Assembly (NCBI RefSeq): GCF_000282495.1
Contig: NZ_AKJE01000046.1
Location: 1 to 36,087, forward strand
Length of the DNA stretch: 36,087 bases
Origin: Pseudomonas sp. GM79
GTDB taxonomy: Bacteria > Pseudomonadota > Gammaproteobacteria > Pseudomonadales > Pseudomonadaceae
Direction: 5' to 3'
The notes beneath the pieces were generated by a model. The model saw only the letters and a list, made by a program, of their open reading frames with translations, did not search any database and was not told where the DNA came from. The translations under genes and the position numbers were made by a program. Below, piece after piece: positions 24,365 through 32,933 of the stretch (position 1 is the stretch's first letter; each line of letters starts with the position of its first letter).

Positions 24365-24864
24365 TTAAAGCGGTAAACGGTGCAGGGGTAGCCGTCTACT
24401 GCCAGTTGATGCACGGTGAATGCTGAGCCCGTGAGATCAGGTATCACCTTGGCCCAGAACCGCTGCGCAGGCTGGTTGGCATCGATGTGGAAAATCTGCC
24501 ATTGACCGGGGAATCGGTTCAAGAGGGCAGAGACGACAAACTTCGCGACGCCTTGGCCACGAAAGCGTCGGCTGACAAAAAAGTAGCCGATGTTGTGCTC
24601 CGCGCCGACGATATGGGTTTCGTTATCCACGGTCACGAAACCGGCAAGCTCGCCGTCAACCTTGATCAGAAACGGCCTGGTTGCCGGGTTTCGCCAGTAG
24701 TCCTGTTTGGGCTGGATGTTGAACAAGCCATGTTCACCGAGTTTCAGCGGCAACCATTCGCTGAAGTCATACACGTAGAACTGCATCAGGTTCTCGATGG
24801 TTTCCAGTTCGTCGCGCTGAGCGGCGTGCAGTTCTATTGAGGGCTGGCTTCTGACTGTCGTCAT
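24325..24864 (-). CDS. GNAT-family N-acetyltransferase
   Basis: A 179-residue GNAT. The acetyl-CoA loop is visible as SRRFRGQGVAKFVV (about residues 97-110), preceded by HNIGYFFV and followed by HIDANQPAQRFWAKV, in the order of motifs A and B. Substrate unknown. GGTAC is the only ribosome-site candidate. The last 13 residues (RSQPLAAPTPAP) are encoded by the repeat at 24302-24364, which also provides the stop codon. The natural C-terminus is therefore probably about residue 166 (VYRFK), and the gene was extended by the repeat insertion. Confidence 0.85.
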   Translation of the reverse strand: MTTVRSQPSIELHAAQRDELETIENLMQFYVYDFSEWLPLKLGEHGLFNIQPKQDYWRNPATRPFLIKVDGELAGFVTVDNETHIVGAEHNIGYFFVSRRFRGQGVAKFVVSALLNRFPGQWQIFHIDANQPAQRFWAKVIPDLTGSAFTVHQLAVDGYPCTVYRFKRSQPLAAPTPAP

Positions 24865-24909
24865 GGTTGTACCTTTCAGAAAGCAGGGCTGTTGCCTGAT
24901 GCCGATCAG

Positions 24910-25015
24910 TGTAGGAGCTGCCGAAGGCTGCGATCTTTTGATCTTGCCATTGCCTGTACCCGATCAAATCAACAAAGCCAAAATCAAAAGATCGCAGCCT
25001 TCGGCAGCTCCTACA
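24910..25015. repeat. REP-like inverted repeat, 33-bp perfect arms
   Basis: Arms 24910-24942 and 24983-25015 are perfect reverse complements (TGTAGGAGCTGCCGAAGGCT...), with a 40-base spacer containing GCCATTGCCTGTACC. Same family as 24302. It lies between topB and the acetyltransferase gene. Confidence 0.9.
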
Positions 25016-25043
25016 TGTCCTCTTCACGCCCTGAACCTTTGCG

Positions 25044-26984
25044 TCAACCCGATTTCGCCACGCGCTTGGTGCCGGTCGAAGATTTGCGTTTGGCCGGTTT
25101 GCGTTTGTTTTTCCACGGTGTGGCGCCACGCCCGGCGGGGCTTGCCGGTCCGCTGATGGTCAGGTTCAGGCCGGCGCAACGGGCCACTTGCTTGCTCATC
25201 CACGCCGCCTGTTTGGTGACGAATTCTTCCAGGCTCATTTCACCGCTCTGCACCATGTCCAGGGCCTGCTCCCAAATCGCCGTGGTGCCGGGATCGGCAA
25301 TCGCGCGCGGCACGGCATCGATCAGGCTGAACGCTGCCGGTGTCGCGGCCAGGGCCTTGCCATTCTTGATCAGGTAGCCGCGGTCCAGCAGGCCCTGGAT
25401 GATCGAGGCGCGTGTGGCTTCGGTGCCGATGCCGGTGGTGTCCTTGAGCTTTTGCTTGAGCAGTGGATCTTCCACCAGTTTGGCGACGTTCTTCATCGCC
25501 TTGATCAGATCGCCTTCGGTGAACGGTTTGGGCGGCTGGGTCCAGAGGTCCTTGAGCTTCACATCGGCCACCGCGCAGTCACGTCCTTCGGCCAGTGTCG
25601 GCAATGTTTGCGGTGCCGGTGCTTCGCGGCCCTTGGCGGGTGCGAGGGCCTCGGGCAGGGCGCGTTTCCAGCCGGGCTCGACAATCTGCTTGCCCACCGC
25701 GCGCAAGGCTTCACCGGCGCAGTCGAAGTCGGCCTGGGTCCGGTCGTATTCATGGTTGGGCAGGAACTGCGCCAGGTAACGTGCACGAATCAGGGTGTAG
25801 ACCGCCCGTTGTTTGCCTGCCAGGCGGTCGAGGTTTTTCGCCGCCGCCGTGGGGATGATGCCGTGGTGAGCGCTGACCTTGGCATCATTCCAGGCCCGTG
25901 AGCGGCGCTGGGGCTCCAGGTGATCGTGCAAGGCGTTCAGGGCCGGGTCGGCCTGCCTCAGCGCAGCAAGAATACTTGGGGCTTCACTGTGCTGACTCAA
26001 CGGCAGGTAGCCGCAGTCGCTGCGCGGGTAGGTGATGACTTTGTGGGTTTCGTACAGCGCTTGGGCGATATCGAGTGTTTCCTGAGCGCCGAGCCCGAGC
26101 TTTTTCGAGCAGACTTCCTGCAAGGTGCCCAGATCGAAGGGCAAAGGCGCGACTTCGCGCATGCGTTCGGTGCGCAGTTTGATCACCCGAGCGCTCGCCG
26201 CACCGCTAATGGCCGTAGCCGCTTGTTGAGCCAGCGCCTGATTCAGGCAGCGGTCCTGATCATCGCAAGCGTCGGAGGCCGCGCGCCATTGGGCGGTGAA
26301 CGCGGTGCCGTCGTGCAGCAGTTGCACATCGATCGCCCAATAAGCGACCGGGACGAAATCGGCAATGCTGCGGTCGCGATCCACCACCAGGCGCAAGGTC
26401 GGCGTCTGCACCCGACCGACCGGCAACACACCCTGATAGCCGGACTGACGCCCCAGCAGGGTGAACAGTCGACTCATGTTCATCCCGATCAACCAGTCGG
26501 CCCGGGAGCGCCCCAACGCCGAATGATAAAGGCTGAACGTCTCGGCCCCCGGCTTGAGCGCCGCCAGTGCCTTGCGGATCGATGCATCGTCCAGCGCCGA
26601 CAGCCACAATCGCCGGATCGGCCCGCGATAACGGCAATGCTCCACCAGTTCCCGGGCGATCATCTCGCCCTCACGATCGGCGTCGGTGGCAATCACCAGT
26701 TCACTGGCCTCGCCGAGCAAGCGTTTGACCGCCTTGTACTGGCTGGCCGTGCGCGGTTTGACGGTCATCTTCCATTTTTCGGGAATGATCGGCAGATCCG
26801 CCAGCACCCAACGCTTGTAACGCGCGTCATAGGCATCCGGCGGTGCGGTTTCCAGCAGATGGCCGATGCACCAGGTCACCGTGACACCCGTTCCCAGCCA
26901 GCAGCCGTCGCCCCGACGCTTGGCGCCGAGTACGGCGGCGATGTCTTTGGCCTGGGAGGGTTTTTCACAGAGGTACAGCTGCAT
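25044..26984 (-). CDS. topB: DNA topoisomerase III
   Basis: A 646-residue type IA topoisomerase. The Toprim domain opens with LYLCEKPSQAKDIAAVLG (E7) and has D101, D103 and E105 in DADREGE. The nucleophile is Y319 in VITYPRSDCGYLP. Strand-passage segments include GRVQTPTLRLV and TGIGTEATRASIIQGLLDRGY. The C-terminus is a basic tail (KNKRKPAKRKSS) instead of zinc fingers. It relaxes and decatenates DNA. The start at 26984 matches the conserved N-terminus; three upstream in-frame ATGs up to 26999 lack support. A LexA-like box lies 72 bases upstream. Confidence 0.95.
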   Translation of the reverse strand: MQLYLCEKPSQAKDIAAVLGAKRRGDGCWLGTGVTVTWCIGHLLETAPPDAYDARYKRWVLADLPIIPEKWKMTVKPRTASQYKAVKRLLGEASELVIATDADREGEMIARELVEHCRYRGPIRRLWLSALDDASIRKALAALKPGAETFSLYHSALGRSRADWLIGMNMSRLFTLLGRQSGYQGVLPVGRVQTPTLRLVVDRDRSIADFVPVAYWAIDVQLLHDGTAFTAQWRAASDACDDQDRCLNQALAQQAATAISGAASARVIKLRTERMREVAPLPFDLGTLQEVCSKKLGLGAQETLDIAQALYETHKVITYPRSDCGYLPLSQHSEAPSILAALRQADPALNALHDHLEPQRRSRAWNDAKVSAHHGIIPTAAAKNLDRLAGKQRAVYTLIRARYLAQFLPNHEYDRTQADFDCAGEALRAVGKQIVEPGWKRALPEALAPAKGREAPAPQTLPTLAEGRDCAVADVKLKDLWTQPPKPFTEGDLIKAMKNVAKLVEDPLLKQKLKDTTGIGTEATRASIIQGLLDRGYLIKNGKALAATPAAFSLIDAVPRAIADPGTTAIWEQALDMVQSGEMSLEEFVTKQAAWMSKQVARCAGLNLTISGPASPAGRGATPWKNKRKPAKRKSSTGTKRVAKSG

Positions 26985-27055
26985 AACCACCATCATCAAT
27001 CAGTGTTCGAGAGGTGCACAGAATGGCGGCTGATGAGCGATGGAGCAATCTTTAT

Positions 27056-27071
27056 CTGTATGGATGTACAG
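27056..27071. promoter_or_regulatory. LexA (SOS) box-like palindrome upstream of topB
   Basis: CTGTATGGATGTACAG has the CTG-N10-CAG form of the gammaproteobacterial LexA site, with the favoured TA next to each half. It is 72 bases before the topB start and 29 bases after the end of the cupin gene, where a topB promoter is expected. AGCTTAAGCT (27070-27079), a perfect palindrome, follows directly. Confidence 0.5.
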
Positions 27072-27099
27072 CTTAAGCTGTTGCGGTTGATGACAGCAG

Positions 27100-27429
27100 T
27101 CAGTCCACCACAAACAACCTGGCGCCAATGACGGTGGATGAACGATGCGCTTCGGCATTGTCCGCCACCTGATAGCTCATGCCCGGCGTGAGGACGAAGA
27201 CTCGACCATCCTCCAGTTCGGTGTGCAGTTCCCCTTCCAGGCAAAATAGCACATGCCCCTTTGAGCACCAGTGATCGGCCAGATACCCGGGCGTGTATTC
27301 GACGATACGCGCGCGAATCGCGCCGAACTGCCGGGTGCGCCACAGGGCGCTGCCAGTCTCGCCCGGGTGTTCGGTGGGTTCGATTTGCGACCAGTCGGTG
27401 GTGCCGAAGGGGATATTGGCAATGTCCAT
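27100..27429 (-). CDS. DHCW-motif cupin-fold protein
   Basis: A 109-residue single cupin barrel (MDIANIPFGTTDWSQIEP, ADHWCSKGHVLFCLEGELHT at residues 51-70, TPGMSYQVADNAEAH). It contains the D-H-W-C segment near the first cupin motif that marks the group annotated as DHCW-motif cupins; H53, C55 and H59 are possible metal ligands. Function unknown. AGGAG lies 6 bases before the ATG. It is upstream of topB on the same strand but separated by 115 bases with a putative LexA box, so co-regulation is uncertain. Confidence 0.88.
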   Translation of the reverse strand: MDIANIPFGTTDWSQIEPTEHPGETGSALWRTRQFGAIRARIVEYTPGYLADHWCSKGHVLFCLEGELHTELEDGRVFVLTPGMSYQVADNAEAHRSSTVIGARLFVVD

Positions 27430-27578
27430 GCTGCTCTCCTGGTGAGGCATGCTGTTTTGGGGGCTTCACTGTAGCGCAAGCAAGCTCCGTTCGGCTGTGA
27501 AGCAGTCGCGATACCGAAACATGAGGTATACCTGTCGGAGCGCGGATACAGCGCAGCAGCGACAGAGGATCCTACTCT

Positions 27579-27941
27579 ATGAAAGCCCCCGGACCCGGTA
27601 ATCCCATCGCCATCAGCCCTCAACCCGGCTGCGTGGTGGTGAAGTTCCATGGCATTCAAGTGGCGTCATCCACTCGGGCGCTGGTGATGCATGAGGCCAA
27701 TTATCCTCCGGTGTACTACATCCCCCGGGAGGACATTGCCGAACAATATTTCGCCCGCACCGACCACACCAGCTATTGCCCATACAAGGGCGATGCCAGC
27801 TATTTCAGCCTGCAAATCCCCGGGCATGAAGGGGCCAATGCGGTATGGAGTTATGAGCATCCGAAGGTATCAGTCGCGCAGATTGGCGGGTATGTGGCGT
27901 TTTATCCTGAAGAAGTGACGTTTGAGGTGCTCGACACCTGA
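27579..27941 (+). CDS. DUF427 domain protein
   Basis: A 120-residue protein with the DUF427 fold (VVVKFHGIQVASSTRALVM, YIPREDIAEQYF, TSYCPYKGDASYF, YPEEVTFEVL). The family is small, cytoplasmic and of unknown function. AGGAT lies 9 bases upstream of the ATG. It is divergent from the cupin gene, with 149 bases between start codons. Confidence 0.93.
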   Translation: MKAPGPGNPIAISPQPGCVVVKFHGIQVASSTRALVMHEANYPPVYYIPREDIAEQYFARTDHTSYCPYKGDASYFSLQIPGHEGANAVWSYEHPKVSVAQIGGYVAFYPEEVTFEVLDT

Positions 27942-27990
27942 TGTGCAGAAAGCATTGTGGTGTAGGGACTTGTTGCTTGAACGCAATCCA

Positions 27991-28080
27991 TGTGGGAGCG
28001 GGCTTGCTCGCGAAGGCGGTGTGCCAGGCAACATTGATGTCGACTGACACTCCCTCTTCGCGAGCAAGCCCGCTCCCACA
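27991..28080. repeat. REP doublet, GTGGGAGCGGGCTTGCTCGCG family
   Basis: Inverted pair of REP units between the convergent DUF427 and MHS transporter genes. It is the only structured element there and may serve as the 3' end for both transcripts. Confidence 0.9.
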
Positions 28081-28110
28081 GGCAAGCCTGGCTAGTAGAG
28101 GTTCGCGTCG

Positions 28111-29733
28111 TCAGTTCTTGTCCAGATCCACATCCTTCGTCTCACGCAAACACATCATCCCCACCACCAAGCTCACCCCGGTAATCACCACCGGGTACCA
28201 CAGCCCGTAGAAAATATCCCCGGTGTACACCACCAAGGCAAACGACACCGTCGGCAGGAAACCACCGAACCAGCCGTTACCAATGTGGTAGGGCAGGGAC
28301 ATGGAGGTGTAGCGGATGCGGGTCGGGAACAGTTCAACCATCAGCGCCGCCAGCGGGCCGTAGCACATGGCGGAGATGATGATCAGCGCGACGATCAGCG
28401 CCACGATCATCGGTTTGTTGATCAGCTGGGTGTCGGCTTGTGACGGATACCCGGCCAGGGTCACTGCGCCGCGCAGGGCGGCTTCATCGTAGCCATCGAT
28501 TTTTACCTCGCCGATGCTCACCTGCACGGCGCTGCCGGCCGGTGCCGCTTCGCTGTTGTAGGGCAGGCCCTGTTTGACCAGGAAGGTTTTGACCTTGTCG
28601 CACGGGCTATCAAATTTAGCCTTGCCCACCGGGTCGAACTGGAACGTGCAGGTGGCCGGGTCGGCCAGCACGGTGATCGGTGCCTGGCGGCTGGCCTGGT
28701 CGATGGCCGGGTTGGCGTAATGGGCCAGGGTCTTGAAGATCGGGAAGTACAGCGCGGTGGCCAGCAACAGGCCGATCATCAGCACCGGTTTGCGCCCGAC
28801 CTTGTCCGACAGCCAGCCAAAAAAGATGAAGAACGGTGCGCCGATGATCACGCTGACGATCAGCAAACTGTTGGCCAGGGCCGGGTCCATTTTCAGGAAC
28901 TGGGTGAGGAAGAACAGGACGTAGAACTGTGCCGCGTAGAAGGTCACCGCTTGCCCGGCGTTGATGCTGAATAGCGCAATCAGCACCACTTTGAGGTTGT
29001 CCCATTTGCCGAAGGAATCGCGCAGCGGCGACTTGCAGAGCTTGCCTTCTTCTTTCATTTTCACGAACGCAGGCGATTCATGCAGGCTCAGGCGGATCCA
29101 GGTCGAGATGCCCAGCAGCACGATCGAAAACAGAAACGGAATGCGCCAGCCCCAGACTTCGAACTGGTCGCCGGTGAAGTAGCGGCAGCCGAGCACCACC
29201 AGCAGCGACAGCAGCAAGCCGAGGGTGGCGGTGGACTGAATCCAGCTGGTGTGGAAACCGCGTTTGCCCATCGGTGCGTGTTCGGCGACGTAAGTGGCAG
29301 CGCCGCCGTACTCTCCGCCCAATGCCAGACCCTGAAGCATACGCAGCACCACGAGGATGATCGGCGCGGCGATGCCGATGCTCGCGTAGGTCGGCAGCAA
29401 GCCGACGCAGAACGTCGCCACCCCCATGAGGACGATGGTTGCCAGGAACGTGTATTTACGCCCGATCATGTCCCCCAAGCGTCCGAACACCAGCGCACCG
29501 AATGGCCGCACGATGAAGCCGGCGGCGAAGGCCATGAGCGCGAAGATGAACGCCGTGGTGTCGTTGACCCCGGCGAAGAACTGTTTGCTGATGACCGCCG
29601 CGAGGGCGCCATAGAGGAAAAAGTCGTACCACTCGAACACCGTCCCGAGGGACGAAGCGAAGATGACTTTCTGGGTTTCCTGAATGGTGCCGGCGCTGCG
29701 GACGGCTTCCAGGGGCTGAACATGTTCTGACAT
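28111..29733 (-). CDS. MHS-family MFS transporter (metabolite:H+ symporter)
   Basis: A 540-residue 12-helix symporter. Conserved segments: SSLGTVFEWYDFFLYGALA (helix 1), RPFGALVFGRLGDMIGRK (loop 2-3), LALGGEYGGAATYVAEHAP and WLSDKVGRKPVLM. It is longer than the usual 430 residues because of an insert at about 340-435, a predicted extracytoplasmic loop with two cysteines (C362, C378), before the late helices (MIVALIVALIIISAMCYG). GAGGGA lies 9 bases before the ATG at 29733. It is adjacent to a GMC oxidoreductase gene in the same direction, suggesting uptake of the alcohol or organic acid that enzyme oxidises. Confidence 0.93.
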   Translation of the reverse strand: MSEHVQPLEAVRSAGTIQETQKVIFASSLGTVFEWYDFFLYGALAAVISKQFFAGVNDTTAFIFALMAFAAGFIVRPFGALVFGRLGDMIGRKYTFLATIVLMGVATFCVGLLPTYASIGIAAPIILVVLRMLQGLALGGEYGGAATYVAEHAPMGKRGFHTSWIQSTATLGLLLSLLVVLGCRYFTGDQFEVWGWRIPFLFSIVLLGISTWIRLSLHESPAFVKMKEEGKLCKSPLRDSFGKWDNLKVVLIALFSINAGQAVTFYAAQFYVLFFLTQFLKMDPALANSLLIVSVIIGAPFFIFFGWLSDKVGRKPVLMIGLLLATALYFPIFKTLAHYANPAIDQASRQAPITVLADPATCTFQFDPVGKAKFDSPCDKVKTFLVKQGLPYNSEAAPAGSAVQVSIGEVKIDGYDEAALRGAVTLAGYPSQADTQLINKPMIVALIVALIIISAMCYGPLAALMVELFPTRIRYTSMSLPYHIGNGWFGGFLPTVSFALVVYTGDIFYGLWYPVVITGVSLVVGMMCLRETKDVDLDKN

Positions 29734-29825
29734 ATCGGTATCCCTCACAGTGATTGTTTTTGTTGTTCCACTGGTGTTGCGTAGTCCTTGCAGAGGTATT
29801 TCAACGTCCTTAAATTCAGTGCGAT

Positions 29826-29923
29826 CCCCTGTGGGAGCGGGCTTGCTCGCGAAAGCGGTGGGTCAGTCGACCTCTATGTTGAATGTAATGCCGCCTTCGC
29901 GAGCAAGCCCGCTCCCACAGGGG
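29826..29923. repeat. REP doublet overlapping the end of the GMC oxidoreductase gene
   Basis: CCCCTGTGGG...CCCACAGGGG arms are perfect. Its spacer contains the TAG (read on the minus strand at 29874-29876) that ends the GMC oxidoreductase frame. Confidence 0.9.
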
Positions 29924-31538
29924 AGAGGTCTATAGGCGAAGGATTGAGGATCAACTGCGCAGCCTTCTCGGCGATCATCAACGTCGGCGAACAGGTATTG
30001 CCCGAGGTGATGCGCGGCATGATCGAGGCGTCGGCGATGCGCAGGCCGGGGATGCCGTGGACGCGCAACTCGGCGTCGACCACAGCGTGCGCATCGTTGC
30101 CCATCCGGCAGGTGCCCACCGGGTGGAAAATCGTCGTGCCGATCCGGGCGGCGGCTTCGTGCAATTGTTCTTCGCTCTGCAAGCTGTCGCCGGGTAGGTA
30201 CTCGACCGGTTTGAACGCTTGCAAGGCGGGCGCGGAGACGATGCGGCGGGTCAGGCGGATGGCGTCAGCTGCTACTCGCAAGTCTTCAGGATGGCTCAGG
30301 TAGTTGGGCTGAATCAGCGGCGCTTCCCGTGGATCGGCAGAGCGAATGTCGATTCGGCCGCGGCTTTGCGGACGCAGATCGCAGACCGATGCAGTGAACG
30401 CGGGGAAGGCGTGCAGCGGCTCGCCGAAACGCTCCAGCGACAACGGTTGAACGTGGTATTCGAGGTTCGCCGAGGTCTGCTCCGGCCCCGAACGGGCGAA
30501 GGCACCAAGTTGGCTCGGGGCCATGGACAGCGGGCCGCTGCGGTCATACAGGTAACGCAGGCCCATGCCCATCTTGCCCCACAGCGTGCCAGCGATCTGG
30601 TTCAGGGTGCGGGCGTTTTCCAGTTTGTAGATCAGCCGCAGTTGCAGGTGATCCTGCAGGTTGCCGCCCACGCCGGGCAGTTCATGGGTAACGCCGATGC
30701 CCAGTTTTTGTAGCAATGGGCGAGGGCCGATACCGGAACGCTGAAGAATGCCCGGTGAACCGACGGCACCGGCACACAGGACGATTTCCTTGCGCGCCTT
30801 GAAGGTTCTGGCCTGGCCTTGCCAACGAGCGCTGACTGCTGAGGCACGGCCGTTTTCCAGCAGTACGCGGTCCACTTCGACGTCAGTCAACACCGTCAGA
30901 TTGGAACGCTGGCGGATTGGTTTGAGAAACGCCTTGGCCGCGTTCCAGCGGATCCCGGCTTTTTGATTGACCTGGAAGTAGCCGCAGCCTTCGTTGTCGC
31001 CCTGATTGAAGTCATCGATGCTGGCGATGCCGCTTTGCTCGGCTGCCGTGCGAAATGCATCGAGGATCGGCCACGACAGCCGCTGCCGCTCGACTCGCCA
31101 TTGCCCGGCAGCGCCGTGAAATTCCGAGTCGCCGGCAAAATGGTTTTCGCTTTGCTTGAACAGTGGCAGCACGTCTTGCCAGCCCCAGCCGGCATTGCCC
31201 TCGGCCGCCCAGCCGTCGTAATCGCCGGCCTGGCCGCGCATGTAGATCATGCCGTTGATCGAGGAACAGCCACCGAGCACCTTGCCGCGCGGGTAGCTCA
31301 GGGCGCGGCCTTGCAGGCCCGGTTGCGTTTCGGTCTTGAAGCACCAATCGGTGCGCGGGTTGCCGATGCAGAACAGGTAACCCACCGGGATGTGAATCCA
31401 CGGGTAGTTATCGCGGCCGCCGGCTTCGAGCAGCAACACGCGATGCTGCGGGTTGGCCGACAGTCGATTGGCCAGCAAACAACCGGCTGGCCCGGCGCCG
31501 ACCACGATGTAGTCGTATTCATCAAGGGAAGTCTGCAT
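29874..31538 (-). CDS. GMC-family FAD oxidoreductase (choline/alcohol dehydrogenase-like)
   Basis: A 554-residue flavoprotein. The dinucleotide-binding motif is VVGAGPAGCLLANRL (residues 12-26), GKVLGGCSSINGMIYMRG is the FAD-attachment segment, and AGAVGSPGILQRSGIGP is PROSITE-type signature 2. The catalytic pair is H472 (HPVGTCRMG) and N514 (SGNTCSP), as in choline oxidase/dehydrogenase. The start at 31538 (GAGG 6 bases upstream) is preferred over 31574. About 16 C-terminal residues (SPVGAGLLAKAALHST) come from the REP doublet, so the native C-terminus is near NPSPIDL. It is divergent from the LysR gene at 31672. The substrate alcohol is unknown. Confidence 0.92.
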   Translation of the reverse strand: MQTSLDEYDYIVVGAGPAGCLLANRLSANPQHRVLLLEAGGRDNYPWIHIPVGYLFCIGNPRTDWCFKTETQPGLQGRALSYPRGKVLGGCSSINGMIYMRGQAGDYDGWAAEGNAGWGWQDVLPLFKQSENHFAGDSEFHGAAGQWRVERQRLSWPILDAFRTAAEQSGIASIDDFNQGDNEGCGYFQVNQKAGIRWNAAKAFLKPIRQRSNLTVLTDVEVDRVLLENGRASAVSARWQGQARTFKARKEIVLCAGAVGSPGILQRSGIGPRPLLQKLGIGVTHELPGVGGNLQDHLQLRLIYKLENARTLNQIAGTLWGKMGMGLRYLYDRSGPLSMAPSQLGAFARSGPEQTSANLEYHVQPLSLERFGEPLHAFPAFTASVCDLRPQSRGRIDIRSADPREAPLIQPNYLSHPEDLRVAADAIRLTRRIVSAPALQAFKPVEYLPGDSLQSEEQLHEAAARIGTTIFHPVGTCRMGNDAHAVVDAELRVHGIPGLRIADASIMPRITSGNTCSPTLMIAEKAAQLILNPSPIDLSPVGAGLLAKAALHST

Positions 31539-31671
31539 CCCTGACCTCGTATTGTTGTTCTTGTTGTCGGTCATCCTAGTTGTTAGCTTTCGTTAAAAGA
31601 ATGTTAGTTTTTACGCAGCTGCTGTGCGTTTTTAAACAGCGTTGTTAACGGCATAACGTCAAGGATGGTTC
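31539..31671. promoter_or_regulatory. Divergent promoter between the GMC oxidoreductase and LysR genes
   Basis: 133 bases, AT-rich. They contain GTTAACGGCATAAC (31644-31657, a dyad with arms GTTA/TAAC) and ACGCA...TGCGT (31613-31629), both plausible LysR-type sites. AAGGA before 31672 is the ribosome site of the regulator gene. Confidence 0.4.
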
Positions 31672-32568
31672 ATGTTCGACTGGAATGACCTGCGGTTTTT
31701 TCTCGAATTGCAGCGTAGCGGCCGCTTGCTGACCGCTGCTCGCCGCTTGAACACCACTCACGCCACCGTGGCCCGGCACATCGAAGCCATCGAAAAAAGC
31801 CTCGGCACCGCGCTGTTCGTCCAGCATGCCCAAGGCTACGAATTGACCCCGGCCGGCGAAGCACTGCTCAAGCACGCCGAAGCCATGGAAAACGTCGCGC
31901 TGCTGGCGCAGGAAGAAATCACCCAGTCATCCGCGCCGCTGGGCAAGATCCGCGTCGGAGTGACGGAAGGGCTGGGCATCATGTTCCTCGCCAGCCGCAT
32001 GAACGGGCTGTTCGAACGCTATCCGGGGCTGGAAGTGGAGCTGGTGGCGGTGCCGCGCTTCGTCAGCATCCTCAACCGTGAAGCGGAGATCAGCATCCAC
32101 CTCGAACGCCCGGCTGCCGACATGCTGGTCACCCGCAAACTCACCGATTACCGACTGGCGCTCTATGCCAGCCAGGCCTATCTGGACCGCTCGCCACCAC
32201 TGCACAGCCGCGAAGACCTCGGTCGCCATGCGTGGATCGGCTACGTCGACGACTTGCTGTTCAGCCAGGAACTGATGTTCCTCAACAGCTTCTGCCGCAA
32301 CCCCCAGGTGGTGTTTCACAGCACCAGCGTCATCGCCCAGCAACAGGCCGCCCGCTCGGGGTTGGGGATTGCTGTGCTGCCGTGCTACATGGCCAGCGCC
32401 GATCCCCAACTGGTGCCGTTGTTGCCGGACGAAAGCATCCAGCGCAGTTATTGGATCAGCACGCGGCGCGAGCTGCACAAGTCGGTGCGGCTGCGGGTGT
32501 TGTGGGATTACGTGGTGGAGTTGTGTGAGCGCGAGCAGGATCTGCTGCAAGGCTCCATTCCGCTGTAG
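31672..32568 (+). CDS. LysR-family transcriptional regulator
   Basis: A 298-residue LTTR. The HTH lies near residues 15-40 (QRSGRLLTAARRLNTTHATV) and the effector domain starts about residue 90 (GKIRVGVTEGLGIMFLASR). AAGGA lies 8 bases before the ATG. It is divergent from the GMC oxidoreductase and likely controls it and the MHS transporter. The TAG stop (32566-32568) lies within the first bases of a REP-like element (TGTAGGAGCG), so the final residues and stop are set by that element. Confidence 0.92.
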   Translation: MFDWNDLRFFLELQRSGRLLTAARRLNTTHATVARHIEAIEKSLGTALFVQHAQGYELTPAGEALLKHAEAMENVALLAQEEITQSSAPLGKIRVGVTEGLGIMFLASRMNGLFERYPGLEVELVAVPRFVSILNREAEISIHLERPAADMLVTRKLTDYRLALYASQAYLDRSPPLHSREDLGRHAWIGYVDDLLFSQELMFLNSFCRNPQVVFHSTSVIAQQQAARSGLGIAVLPCYMASADPQLVPLLPDESIQRSYWISTRRELHKSVRLRVLWDYVVELCEREQDLLQGSIPL

Positions 32569-32660
32569 GAGCGAGCGGTGCGGCGATCCGACTTGCCCGC
32601 GAAGGCGTTAGGTCTGGCACACCGCGTTATCGTTCTTCGCGGGCAAGCCTCGCTCGGGTA
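32565..32660. repeat. REP-like element, TGTAGGAGCGAGCG family
   Basis: TGTAGGAGCGAGCGG...ACTTGCCCGCGAAGGCG pairs with TTCTTCGCGGGCAAGCCTCGCTCGG about 40 bases later. It begins inside the LysR stop codon. A related but distinct family from the REP doublets elsewhere in the window. Confidence 0.75.
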
Positions 32661-32684
32661 ATGGAATCTTGAGTCAGTGAGAAA

Positions 32685-32800
32685 CCTGTGGCGAGGGAGC
32701 TTGCTCCCGCTTGAGTGCGTAGCACTCACAAAAATCGGCGATTGTTCAGATTTTGGGGCCGCTACGCAGCCCAGCGCGAGCAAGCTCGCTCGCCACAAAG
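32685..32800. repeat. REP-like element, GTGGCGAGGGAGCTTGCTCCC family
   Basis: CCTGTGGCGAGGGAGCTTGC faces GCGAGCAAGCTCGCTCGCCAC, with a middle part containing AGTGCGTAGCACT. The right half resembles the single unit at 33631-33687. It is followed by 130 bases (32801-32933) with no visible gene or repeat. Confidence 0.75.
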
Positions 32801-32933
32801 GTAGGCATGACTGAAGAGTCGCGCTTAAGTGAACAGCATTACGCTGCTACGGGGCACGTTTTAAACAAGAAAAATCGCGAGCGTTTAAATGAAGCTTTCA
32901 GTTACCACCTAAGGGCTACAACGCCTTGCGCCA

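Noticed and set aside
23821..24426. A 201-residue + strand frame in the gene-poor stretch
   Set aside because: No ribosome site, Arg/Ser/Cys-rich noise-like composition, and it runs into a REP and the convergent acetyltransferase gene.
25920..27131. A 403-residue + strand frame
   Set aside because: Antisense to topB, whose Toprim and catalytic tyrosine motifs are intact.
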